14,111 bases of DNA from DASQDN01 sp035630195. GTDB lineage: Bacteria > Acidobacteriota > Terriglobia > Bryobacterales > Bryobacteraceae. Under the pieces are notes generated by a model that was not told the origin of the DNA, did not search any database, and was given only the letters and a program-made list of their open reading frames with translations. Made by a program: the position numbers and the translations under genes. Below are positions 1 to 6,687 of this stretch, one piece after another. Positions within the stretch are counted from its first letter, which is position 1, and the number at the start of each line of letters is the position of its first letter. Location: assembly GCA_035630195.1 (NCBI GenBank), contig DASQLD010000111.1, forward strand, positions 1 to 14,111. The letters are read 5' to 3'.

Positions 1-475
1 TCTCACCGAGATCCACACAACCGAGGGACGGGGCAAGTAACACTTCAACTCGGCCCTGCACCCCGGGAGTTTCGAAGATGATCCGGTCCACAGCGACTCC
101 ATCGATGCGCGCCGCACCGGGCTGGAAACGCACGGCTGGTGTCACCACGTACCGATCGAGACAGGACCCGGACGAATGCGCGGGACCAGCCAGAGGTCCA
201 CTTACTGCAGTTCTTCTAGAGGGATCAACGATCGTTTGAAGACCATTGTTGATAATCTGGCGCACCCGTACGGCGCCCGGGGACACATCCTGCGCCACGG
301 ATGCGCCCGCGGAGTTCACGGCATGGAACATCCGATACTCGGGTTTTGGCTGACCGGCCTCATCGAACTGTGTCGCGACTTTTGTGAGACTGTGCGGCTG
401 GACTGCTGTCGCTTGTCCGCGCAGCATTGGGTTCGTGATGGTGAAGAGCACGAACAGCGCGGCAGCGAGTTTCAT
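1..475 (-). CDS. Secreted protein of unknown function, N-terminal part only
   Basis: The reading frame is open from an ATG at 475 to the left edge of the window (158 codons, no stop), so the gene is cut at its 3' end. The start is well fixed: the first in-frame codons upstream contain a TAG and no other start. The product begins MKLAAALFVLFTITNPMLRG, a lysine followed by a hydrophobic stretch, which reads as a Sec signal peptide. The mature part continues with VQPHSLTKVATQFDEAGQPK and later QIINNGLQTIVDPSRRTAVS. I do not recognise the family. Two cysteines (near residues 109 and 154) could pair after export. No clear Shine-Dalgarno sequence precedes the ATG. It lies downstream of, and in the same direction as, the TIGR03437 gene, but 289 bp away, so it is probably transcribed separately. 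That it is a real exported protein is likely; its role cannot be said. Confidence 0.7.
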   Translation of the reverse strand, partial: MKLAAALFVLFTITNPMLRGQATAVQPHSLTKVATQFDEAGQPKPEYRMFHAVNSAGASVAQDVSPGAVRVRQIINNGLQTIVDPSRRTAVSGPLAGPAHSSGSCLDRYVVTPAVRFQPGAARIDGVAVDRIIFETPGVQGRVEVLLAPSLGCVDLGE

Positions 476-764
476 AGCATCAGCATACTAATCTTTCAAG
501 AGGGCCGAAGAACGGTGTTAACGATCTGCTAGGCGAAGGAGGATCTACAAACACATCTAATGCCATCCCCTTGAGTCGAAGTAAGGCTCCAATGGAAAAC
601 GCGAGCCTGCGATTGGACGTCGCAATACCGATTCGGCAATAGCGGACAACGCTCTGCCGTTCTCTGACTGCAGCGCATGATTAAGCTACACATGCAGCAG
701 GAGTTGTCTCGTTACTTCAGACAACACCGACCTCCGCGGACGATCACTCGCAACTCCGGACGCG
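476..764. other. Intergenic region without a supported gene
   Basis: This stretch separates two leftward genes. No frame gives a credible protein, and no tRNA-like or other structured RNA was recognised. It should carry the promoter of the gene starting at 475 and the transcript end of the gene stopping at 765, but I could not pick out a convincing -35/-10 pair or an intrinsic terminator. The one clear structure is the short inverted repeat at 703-725, listed separately. Confidence 0.6.
703..725. repeat. Inverted repeat, 7-bp arms with 9-nt loop
   Basis: The arms GTTGTCT (703-709) and AGACAAC (719-725) are exact reverse complements around the loop CGTTACTTC. It lies 40 bp beyond the stop of the leftward gene at 765. 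Only three of the seven pairs are G-C and no T-run follows on either strand, so it does not look like a standard intrinsic terminator. It could be an operator half-site pair for the gene starting at 475, or chance. Confidence 0.4.
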
Positions 765-2903
765 TTATTCTCCGCGCAAACTAATACGGGCGGCAGGGCT
801 GCAAATTCGTTGCGCATTGCCAACGGTGGCGCACACCTGAAGATCGGTGGTCATCGTCGGATATCCAGAGCGAATCTGAAGATTGACCTGTTGCACGCCA
901 GGTATGCCGGGAGCCGGACCAGCGTACAGAAGGGCCGCTCCGGAGTAGAAATCGTCATGAAGCTTCACTTCGACACGCGCCTGTCCATCGGGTGGCAGCA
1001 GACCCGTTGTGTAGATTTGGATAACACTCGGCGACTGCGCCGGAGACCCGGCAGTATTGACAGTGCTGTCCTGATTAAAAATGCCGCCCGGGAAAATGCC
1101 GGGAGCCAGGGGCGCAAGGTCGGCACTGAATGCACCACTCGCGACGCCGTTTGCAGTGACCGCGATTGTCGTCTTCGGACCCGTAAGTTCGGACGGAACC
1201 TGAACATTGATTTGCTCGACGTTCGTGAACAGCACGCGAGCGGTCTTGCCGTCGAACGTAACCGAAACGTTGGGCCCGCTGAAATTCGATCCTTTCAACG
1301 TTGCAATGCCTCCTGGCGTCAACGGGCCGGAGAATGTAGCGGCTCCACCAACTGACGAGATCACCGGGGCTGGAATCTGGGGCGGCGGAGCGGCCTTCAC
1401 TTCCAGGGTGACGGGATATCGGGCTACACCTCCGGGGCCGGCATCCAGAACGATCGTCGCCTCATATCTGCCCACTGCCAGGCCCATCGGAATGACATCG
1501 AGACGAAGTGTGTTTCCCTGGAAGCCCGATGTCGGATAAACTCGCGCCCAGTCAGAGGCATTCTTGAACTCCACGCGCGCAGACCAGACCATTACTCCCC
1601 CACCGACGTTCTCAAATGGCAAATAGCGCATCTGGAAATTGGCGCCACTGAAGGCGACGAAATCCGTAACTGCAGGGTACGCTTCGAGTTTAGGCAGATA
1701 CAGCTGACAATCACTCAGACTTGTGCAGTCATTCTTTGGCTCCACGGCGGTGAATCTCGGGATGGGTTGATTGGGAGAAGATTCCGATGATCTCGAAATC
1801 GGGCCAAAGGAAACGTACCGGTTCAGAGTGAGAGTTCGCGCTTCTATCGTGCGCGTGAGCCCCAAAAATATGGGGATCTGGGCGAATTCAATCGCGGCGG
1901 GATTTGCGTCGATCACCTCATAAACCGCGGTACCGCTTCCATTCGATAGGGCGACTTCGCTCACCGCATCGAATGGCTGTACGTTTGGGATAGGAGCCGA
2001 GTACCCACCCGCGCCGTCCGCGTTTGTTCCCAAAATTCGAACCAGCGTGAGTGTTCCTGGCGTGGCCTCCCCACCTGAAATCGTTCCACCGTAGTCACCC
2101 GCGGCCGTTGGCTGCCGGCCATTCGAACCAACGATCACATCCGGCAGGAACACACGCGCATCTGAAGGATAGTCGCTGAAGCGGACGAGAAGACGTGTTC
2201 CAGTGTCTTCGTTGGTCCCACGAGCCGCAAAGGCCCCTTGGAAACCTTCCGTGATCCGCGTGGACGAGAATCGGGTCCCCCTCGCGATAAGATTCTTGAA
2301 CGTGATTTCCTCAGGAAGCGGCGAGCCAATCTGACTCGCAACGCCTGTCAACTGAGTGCTCGCCAGTAGACCTCGTTGCGGTACGCCGACCACGACAGTC
2401 GCAGCGTTAGGGCGCAGCAGGGAAGGCGGATTGAAGGCAAGCGTCGCCTGAATACTCTGCAAGACGCCCATACGCGAAACATCCCCTCGGAGGTTCGTCA
2501 CTCGTAACTCCGTCAAGCCGCTGGGACCGAAGGGGATCGTGACGCCAGCAAAGACCGCCTGATTCACTCCCAAGCGTTCCGCGGTCGCGAGCAGCGTCGT
2601 TCCCGAGCCAGTATGGGCCGTTAGCGCCACATCCAACTTGTTATTGGTCAACAGCCGATTCGTGATCGTGGTGTTGAGGTTGACTGTAAGATTTCCGACG
2701 ATCGATTGGTTCGGCTGGCCCGTACAACTCAGCGCGATGTCCCCCATACGCTCGGCGACGCCTTCAACTTTTACAAGTGGCGGAACTGCGGTGATGCCGC
2801 AAACTGGAGAATTCACTTGCGCCCATGCCGGGATCGACAATAATGACGCAACTACGGCGCCGAACAGGGCTCCTAAAGAGAACAAAACACGATGACTAAC
2901 CAC
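765..2903 (-). CDS. Secreted protein with BACON-like region and TIGR03437 C-terminal domain
   Basis: This 712-residue protein starts at a GTG with an AGAGG ribosome binding site 6 nt upstream. Residues 1-28 form a Sec signal peptide ending AWA before Gln29. The first part (about 30-150) has a two-cysteine segment (PVCGITAVPP ... DIALSCTGQP) followed by a beta-rich NLTVNLN-type stretch, an arrangement common in acidobacterial surface proteins. Residues about 410-503 resemble a BACON-like beta-sandwich (phrases such as SASDW-like NASDWARVYP and PMGLAVGRYEATIVLDAG). From about 511 to the end is the TIGR03437 domain: TPGGIATLKGSNFSG, QINVQVPSEL, APGIFPGGIFNQDS, IQIYTTGLLPPDG, LLYAGPAPGIPGVQQVNLQI. 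The domain is abundant in Solibacter relatives and its function is unknown; a role at the cell surface is inferred only from export and the beta-rich folds. It is divergent from nadA across a 97-bp spacer. Confidence 0.88.
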   Translation of the reverse strand: MVSHRVLFSLGALFGAVVASLLSIPAWAQVNSPVCGITAVPPLVKVEGVAERMGDIALSCTGQPNQSIVGNLTVNLNTTITNRLLTNNKLDVALTAHTGSGTTLLATAERLGVNQAVFAGVTIPFGPSGLTELRVTNLRGDVSRMGVLQSIQATLAFNPPSLLRPNAATVVVGVPQRGLLASTQLTGVASQIGSPLPEEITFKNLIARGTRFSSTRITEGFQGAFAARGTNEDTGTRLLVRFSDYPSDARVFLPDVIVGSNGRQPTAAGDYGGTISGGEATPGTLTLVRILGTNADGAGGYSAPIPNVQPFDAVSEVALSNGSGTAVYEVIDANPAAIEFAQIPIFLGLTRTIEARTLTLNRYVSFGPISRSSESSPNQPIPRFTAVEPKNDCTSLSDCQLYLPKLEAYPAVTDFVAFSGANFQMRYLPFENVGGGVMVWSARVEFKNASDWARVYPTSGFQGNTLRLDVIPMGLAVGRYEATIVLDAGPGGVARYPVTLEVKAAPPPQIPAPVISSVGGAATFSGPLTPGGIATLKGSNFSGPNVSVTFDGKTARVLFTNVEQINVQVPSELTGPKTTIAVTANGVASGAFSADLAPLAPGIFPGGIFNQDSTVNTAGSPAQSPSVIQIYTTGLLPPDGQARVEVKLHDDFYSGAALLYAGPAPGIPGVQQVNLQIRSGYPTMTTDLQVCATVGNAQRICSPAARISLRGE

Positions 2904-2909
2904 ACCTAA

Positions 2910-2914
2910 CCTCT
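2910..2914 (-). promoter_or_regulatory. Ribosome binding site for the TIGR03437 gene
   Basis: On the minus strand AGAGG sits 6 nt before the GTG at 2903. This supports the non-ATG start, which also gives a complete signal peptide. Confidence 0.6.
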
Positions 2915-2944
2915 TGCACCCTGCAGGGCGCGTAACGCATCACA

Positions 2945-2980
2945 TAAACTGCGATATCCCCTACAGTCTATCGCAGGTTA
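2945..2980. promoter_or_regulatory. Inverted repeat upstream of nadA, candidate operator or RNA hairpin
   Basis: Perfect 8-bp arms CTGCGATA (2949-2956) and TATCGCAG (2969-2976) enclose a 12-nt loop (TCCCCTACAGTC). Beyond one A/G mismatch the pairing continues for three more base pairs (TAA 2945-2947 with TTA 2978-2980). The right arm ends 5 nt before the nadA Shine-Dalgarno sequence. It could be an operator in the divergent promoter region or a hairpin in the nadA leader. Acidobacterial nadA genes are known to carry an NAD-sensing riboswitch (the nadA motif), but the conserved sequence as I remember it is not recognisable here. Confidence 0.5.
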
Positions 2981-2985
2981 CACTG

Positions 2986-2994
2986 AAAGGAGGT
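2986..2994 (+). promoter_or_regulatory. Strong ribosome binding site of nadA
   Basis: AAAGGAGGT is a near-perfect Shine-Dalgarno sequence, 6 nt before the ATG at 3001. It is the strongest such site in the window and fixes the start. Confidence 0.85.
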
Positions 2995-3000
2995 CCCTGA

Positions 3001-3930
3001 ATGCTCGTCACCGACACAATTGTCGATGAAATCCTTGAACTCAAGGAGGAAAGGCGCGCCGTAATCCTTGCGCACCACTACCAGGATTCCGAGATCCAGG
3101 AACTTGCCGACGTTATTGGGGATAGCCTCGAACTGTCGCGGAAAGCGCGCGACTTGGAGTGTGACGTCATTGCCTTTTGCGGTGTCTGGTTTATGGCGGA
3201 AACGGCCAAGGTTCTGAACCCGGAGCGTATCGTCGTCGTGCCGGACAAGGACGCCAGTTGCAGTTTGGTAGAACAGTCGCCCGTCGAGCAGGTGCGGGCA
3301 GTGAAGCGCGCGAACCCCGATCATATCGTGGTTAGTTACATCAACACCTCGGTCGACGTGAAAGCGGAAAGCGATATCATTTGTACCTCGCGTAATGCCG
3401 TCGACATCGTGAACTCCATCCCCGCAGACAAGCCGATTCTGTTTCTTCCCGACGTCAATCTTGGAAATTGGGTGAAGAAGCAGACTGGCCGCGAAAACAT
3501 CAAGATCTGGCAGGGTGCTTGTATCGTGCATGCGACCTTCCCGGCGCGTCGCGTGACGAAGGCGCGTATTGAACATCCGAAAGCCCTTGTGGTCGCTCAC
3601 CCGGAATGTCCCGGCGACGTTCTCGCGATGGCCGATTTCATCGGATCCACCTCGGCGCTGATCAACTACTGCGTCAACTCTCCCGAGGAAGAATTCATTG
3701 TCATGACGGAGAGCGGGGTGAGTCACTCGCTGAACAAGTTAGCGCCCCACAAGAAGTTTTACTTCGTGCAGAACGAAAACTGCAATTGCAGCGAGTGTCC
3801 TTACATGAAACGGAACTCGCTCGAGAAGCTGCGCGATTGTCTGCGCGATCTTCAGCCTCGCGTCGAGATTGCTCCGGAAATACTCCAACGCGCCGCTCTG
3901 CCGATAGAGCGAATGCTCGCTGTCAAATAG
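3001..3930 (+). CDS. nadA: Quinolinate synthase
   Basis: NadA condenses iminoaspartate with dihydroxyacetone phosphate to make quinolinate, the precursor of NAD, in the cytoplasm. The 309-residue product has the typical length of the short NadA form. Visible landmarks are ILAHHYQ (22-28), GDSLELS (40-46), FCGVWFMAETAKVLNP (59-74), Cys87 in DASCSL, Cys174 in GACIVH, HPECPGD (200-206), GSTSAL (215-220) and CNCSECPYM (261-269). By family knowledge the three ligands of the [4Fe-4S] cluster correspond to Cys87, Cys174 and Cys266; Cys263 and Cys266 form the CxxC pair that in E. coli can become a disulfide. The gene has a very strong ribosome binding site and is followed after 7 bp by moaA, so the two are almost certainly co-transcribed. 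No nadB or nadC lies in the window. Confidence 0.97.
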   Translation: MLVTDTIVDEILELKEERRAVILAHHYQDSEIQELADVIGDSLELSRKARDLECDVIAFCGVWFMAETAKVLNPERIVVVPDKDASCSLVEQSPVEQVRAVKRANPDHIVVSYINTSVDVKAESDIICTSRNAVDIVNSIPADKPILFLPDVNLGNWVKKQTGRENIKIWQGACIVHATFPARRVTKARIEHPKALVVAHPECPGDVLAMADFIGSTSALINYCVNSPEEEFIVMTESGVSHSLNKLAPHKKFYFVQNENCNCSECPYMKRNSLEKLRDCLRDLQPRVEIAPEILQRAALPIERMLAVK

Positions 3931-3937
3931 AGCGACA

Positions 3938-4918
3938 ATGCTCGTCGATTCTTACGGACGCACTCACACAAACCTCCGCATCAGCGTCACGGACCGGTGC
4001 AATATCCGGTGCTACTACTGCATGCCGGAGAACGTGAAATTCGGCGCCCGGGAGGATATCTTACGGTTCGAAGAGATTGAGCGTGTCGTCGGCATCATGG
4101 CCGGTCTGGGTGTCGATAAGATCCGTTTGACCGGCGGGGAACCGCTTGTTCGGAAGGATCTTGCCCGATTGGTCGAACGGATTTCGGCGATGCAAGGCAT
4201 TCGGGATGTGGCGCTGACGACGAATGGTGTGTTGCTTGCCGATCAAGCCCGGTCGCTTTACGAAGCAGGACTGCGCCGGATCAATATTCACCTCGATACT
4301 CTTAGCCGCGAGAAGTTTGAACATATCACGCGGCGGGACGAGTTCAATCGGGTGATGGAGGGCATTGAGGCGTGTCTGGCGCTTGGTTACAGAGTAAAGA
4401 TAAACGCGGTCGCGCTCAAGGGCGTTAACGAACAGGATATTGTGGATCTTGCGCGATTCGGTAGGAAGAGAGGAATTGAGATTCGCTACATCGAGTTCAT
4501 GCCTCTTGACGCGCAAGGGATCTGGGATCGCAGTCGCGTGCTGCTCGCCGATGACATGCTTGCAATGCTGACTTCGGAAATCGGCCCCTTGACAGCGGTT
4601 CAGGACCAGGATCCGCGCGCTCCCGCGACGGAGTACGCGTTCGATGATGGCATAGGCTCGGTGGGGTTTATCGCCTCAGTAAGCAAGCCTTTCTGCCTCA
4701 ATTGCGATCGTATCCGTCTGACTGCCGACGGAAAACTTCGATACTGTCTATTCGCAATGGATGAGACAGACCTCAAGCCGCTCCTACGGGGCGGCGGTTC
4801 GGACGCCGAGATCGTAGCATCCATTCAGTCGACCATCTCGGCGAAGTGGCTGGGCCATGAAATCAACCAGTCGCAGTTCGTTCCTCCCCCGCGCCCGATG
4901 TACTCTATAGGCGGCTAA
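3938..4918 (+). CDS. moaA: GTP 3',8-cyclase, radical SAM enzyme of molybdenum cofactor synthesis
   Basis: MoaA uses S-adenosylmethionine to convert GTP to 3',8-cyclo-7,8-dihydro-GTP, the first step of molybdopterin synthesis. The 326-residue protein carries the radical SAM motif CNIRCYYC (Cys21, Cys25, Cys28), the SAM-binding LTGGEPL (64-70), and the second cluster motif CLNC with a third cysteine (Cys253, Cys256, Cys270). It ends in Gly-Gly (SIGG), the conserved MoaA tail needed for activity in studied members. The sequence INIHLDTL (115-122) has His where many MoaA proteins have Ser, a variation seen in the family. It starts 7 bp after nadA without a good ribosome binding site of its own, suggesting translational coupling. 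moaC and other moa/moe genes are not in the window. Confidence 0.96.
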   Translation: MLVDSYGRTHTNLRISVTDRCNIRCYYCMPENVKFGAREDILRFEEIERVVGIMAGLGVDKIRLTGGEPLVRKDLARLVERISAMQGIRDVALTTNGVLLADQARSLYEAGLRRINIHLDTLSREKFEHITRRDEFNRVMEGIEACLALGYRVKINAVALKGVNEQDIVDLARFGRKRGIEIRYIEFMPLDAQGIWDRSRVLLADDMLAMLTSEIGPLTAVQDQDPRAPATEYAFDDGIGSVGFIASVSKPFCLNCDRIRLTADGKLRYCLFAMDETDLKPLLRGGGSDAEIVASIQSTISAKWLGHEINQSQFVPPPRPMYSIGG

Positions 4919-4943
4919 AACGCTCGTCTGCTACGCTGTTTAA

Positions 4944-5504
4944 GTGCATTCGCTTTACGATATCGATCCTGGCCCCGATTGTCCCGAACTGGTTCGGATG
5001 ATCGTGGAGATTCCAAAAAACTCGACCAATAAATACGAATACGACGGAAAATTGGGCGTGTTCCGGCTCGATCGTTCACTCTATTCCCCGATGCACTATC
5101 CGGGCGATTACGGCTTTATTCCCGGCACTTTAGCGGAAGATCACGACCCGCTTGACGTACTTGTCCTAGTTCAAGAACCGAGCTTTACCGGATGCATGAT
5201 TGAGGTTCGTCCGGTCGGAATTTTGAACATGGTGGATTCGGAAGAAGGCGATCAAAAAGTTCTTGCTGTACCAACCCGAAATCCGCGCTACGACCAGATC
5301 CACACGATGGATCAGATCTTTACCCATGTCCGCCGCGAGATCGAACATTTCTTCACGATCTATAAAGAACTTGAAGGCCGTCTTACTCGAATGGAAGGTT
5401 GGGGCGGACCACGCGAAGCGCGCAAAGCGATCCTCAGTAGCCGTGAGCGTTATCTCGAATCCCAAAACGCGCTGCCCGCAACATCACTGTCGGCGAACCG
5501 CTAG
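4944..5504 (+). CDS. ppa: Family I inorganic pyrophosphatase
   Basis: This soluble, metal-dependent enzyme hydrolyses pyrophosphate to phosphate. The 186-residue product has the usual bacterial length. It shows EIPKNSTNKYEYD (17-29, with the substrate-binding Lys and Glu), RLDR, YSPMHYPGDYGFIPGTL (47-63) and the signature DHDPLDVLVL (66-75), whose aspartates bind the metal ions; the second position is His rather than the more common Gly or Ser. The C-terminal half (IEHFFTIYKELE, GWGG) is also typical. The GTG start is forced by a TAA immediately upstream, and the resulting MHSLYDIDPGPDCPE matches the family N-terminus. There is a 25-bp gap after moaA and no good ribosome binding site. Pyrophosphate is released by NadC, NadD and MoaC, so co-expression makes chemical sense. 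Confidence 0.95.
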   Translation: MHSLYDIDPGPDCPELVRMIVEIPKNSTNKYEYDGKLGVFRLDRSLYSPMHYPGDYGFIPGTLAEDHDPLDVLVLVQEPSFTGCMIEVRPVGILNMVDSEEGDQKVLAVPTRNPRYDQIHTMDQIFTHVRREIEHFFTIYKELEGRLTRMEGWGGPREARKAILSSRERYLESQNALPATSLSANR

Positions 5505-5508
5505 CAGA

Positions 5509-6657
5509 TCAACGCGTCGCGCCTTTTGCTTTTGGCTTACCAGTCATTTCACGAATAAACTCGACTTCTTCCGGCTTGTATGGACGTCCGTCCGTGTTGA
5601 AAACTTCGTGGAACCATATGGCAGGCTCGCGACCGACATACGCCTGCTTCCACGAATCCCAGGGTAAATGCGTCTGCGTTTTGCCTCTTACGAGTCCCCA
5701 ATTCATCGCGGCGACTTTGTGTTCCTTAGCCACCGGCATGGATCCCTGAAACGTACTCTTGTTCCCCCGAGCCATGTACTCCGTACAAAGGATCGGGCGG
5801 TTATACCGCTTCAGCCACTGGATGCGCTTCTCGAACTCTTCCGGACCATCATAATTGTGGAACGAGATTATGTCGGACATATCGAGTTGCGTCCTCTCGA
5901 TTGCCGTAAGTTTCTCGTTCGAGGACCAGTTGCCCTTCCAGACACCGCAGGTCAAAGGCTGTTTCGGTTTTGCAGCACGCGCCCAGTCGAACGTCTTCGG
6001 CAAAAGAGCCTCAACTAGCGCAACTTTGTTTGGTAATTCGATTTTCGAGTACGAGGATCCGTTGGTGTTGTCCGGTTCGTTCCAAAGATCCCACGCGAGA
6101 ATACGATTGTCATTTGCGAATGCTCCAACTACGCCCTTCACGTACGCTTCCAGCCGTGGATACTGCGCCGGATCCTTCAAGGCGTCCGATCCCGGGCTCT
6201 GCATCCAGCCCGAATTGTGAACGCCGGGCTTCGGATCTCGCTGCTTGCCAAGTGCGGGATTTGGATCCCAGCAGGAATCGAACAGCACCAGCATCGGCCG
6301 GATTTTGTGCCTGGCGGCGATTGTCAGGAAGGTGTCAATGCGCTTCTTGAAGCCTTCCGGATCCTGTTTCCAAATCAGGTCGTGCAGGAAGACCCGCATT
6401 GTGTTCATGCCGATGCTCTCCGCCCAGGCCAACTCGGTATCGATGCGCTTGGGATCGAACGTATCGGCCTGCCACATCTCAAGCTCGTTGATCGCGGTAG
6501 CGGGAATATAGTTCGCACCGACGAGCCAAGGCTGCTTCCCATACCAATCGTTCGCTGCTTTCTCCGACCATCGCTGCGTTTGCCCGATAAGCGTCGAGGC
6601 CAAAAGGAATGCCGTCAGAACGATGCGATTCATGCGGTTGCCAACAATGCGATTCAT
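5509..6657 (-). CDS. Secreted GH5-like glycoside hydrolase
   Basis: The 382-residue protein is a clan-A (TIM-barrel) glycosidase resembling family GH5 and often annotated as cellulase-family or 1,4-beta-xylanase-like; the substrate cannot be read from sequence. Residues 1-26 are a signal peptide (two methionines, M1 and M9; hydrophobic LTAFLLASTLIG). Landmarks are WLVGANYIP (44-52), MNTMRVFLHD (84-93), LVLFDSCW (123-130), AWDLWNEPD (188-196) with the predicted acid/base Glu194, SFHNYD (265-270), and ILCTEYMARG (289-298) with the predicted nucleophile Glu293. MNWGLVRGK (318-326) follows, as in related enzymes. The gene is the last of a probable three-gene minus-strand operon, 30 bp after the YdjM-like gene. 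Its 3' end lies 4 bp from the pyrophosphatase stop. The start could be either methionine; the first is given. Confidence 0.85.
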   Translation of the reverse strand: MNRIVGNRMNRIVLTAFLLASTLIGQTQRWSEKAANDWYGKQPWLVGANYIPATAINELEMWQADTFDPKRIDTELAWAESIGMNTMRVFLHDLIWKQDPEGFKKRIDTFLTIAARHKIRPMLVLFDSCWDPNPALGKQRDPKPGVHNSGWMQSPGSDALKDPAQYPRLEAYVKGVVGAFANDNRILAWDLWNEPDNTNGSSYSKIELPNKVALVEALLPKTFDWARAAKPKQPLTCGVWKGNWSSNEKLTAIERTQLDMSDIISFHNYDGPEEFEKRIQWLKRYNRPILCTEYMARGNKSTFQGSMPVAKEHKVAAMNWGLVRGKTQTHLPWDSWKQAYVGREPAIWFHEVFNTDGRPYKPEEVEFIREMTGKPKAKGATR

Positions 6658-6661
6658 GTTG
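6642..6661 (-). promoter_or_regulatory. Possible start-codon hairpin of the GH5-like gene
   Basis: On the minus strand, arms CAACATG (6661-6655) and CATTGTTG (6649-6642) pair over seven base pairs with one bulged T and a 5-nt loop. The ATG at 6657 lies inside the stem. No Shine-Dalgarno sequence precedes this ATG at normal distance. It may limit initiation at the first ATG in favour of Met9, or be a by-product of the local duplication. Confidence 0.3.
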
Positions 6662-6687
6662 TTATCAAGGATTCTATCCTGCCGCGG

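Noticed and set aside
176..532. 118-codon plus-strand open frame at the left edge
   Set aside because: It is antisense to the frame at 1-475, which has a good signal peptide and an upstream in-frame stop that fixes its start.
810..1355. 181-codon plus-strand open frame opposite the TIGR03437 domain
   Set aside because: The opposite strand encodes a recognisable domain; this frame shows only an Arg-rich shadow translation.
1860..1875. CCCC-AAAAATAT-GGGG hairpin
   Set aside because: It has only a 4-bp stem and lies inside the coding sequence of the TIGR03437 gene, so chance is enough to explain it.
2904..3000. NAD-I (nadA motif) riboswitch
   Set aside because: Expected from the acidobacterial context, but the conserved GUAG/CUAC pairing and the GCCGAAAGGC-type hairpin I recall are not present; only short matching pieces are seen. 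The inverted repeat is reported without this name.
2968..3726. 252-codon open frame on the minus strand opposite nadA
   Set aside because: It lies wholly antisense to a certain nadA gene with all family motifs, has a composition typical of a reverse-frame shadow, and resembles no known protein.
3606..4037. 143-codon plus-strand open frame across the nadA-moaA junction
   Set aside because: It is in another frame of two certain genes and reads as an Arg/Ser-rich shadow.
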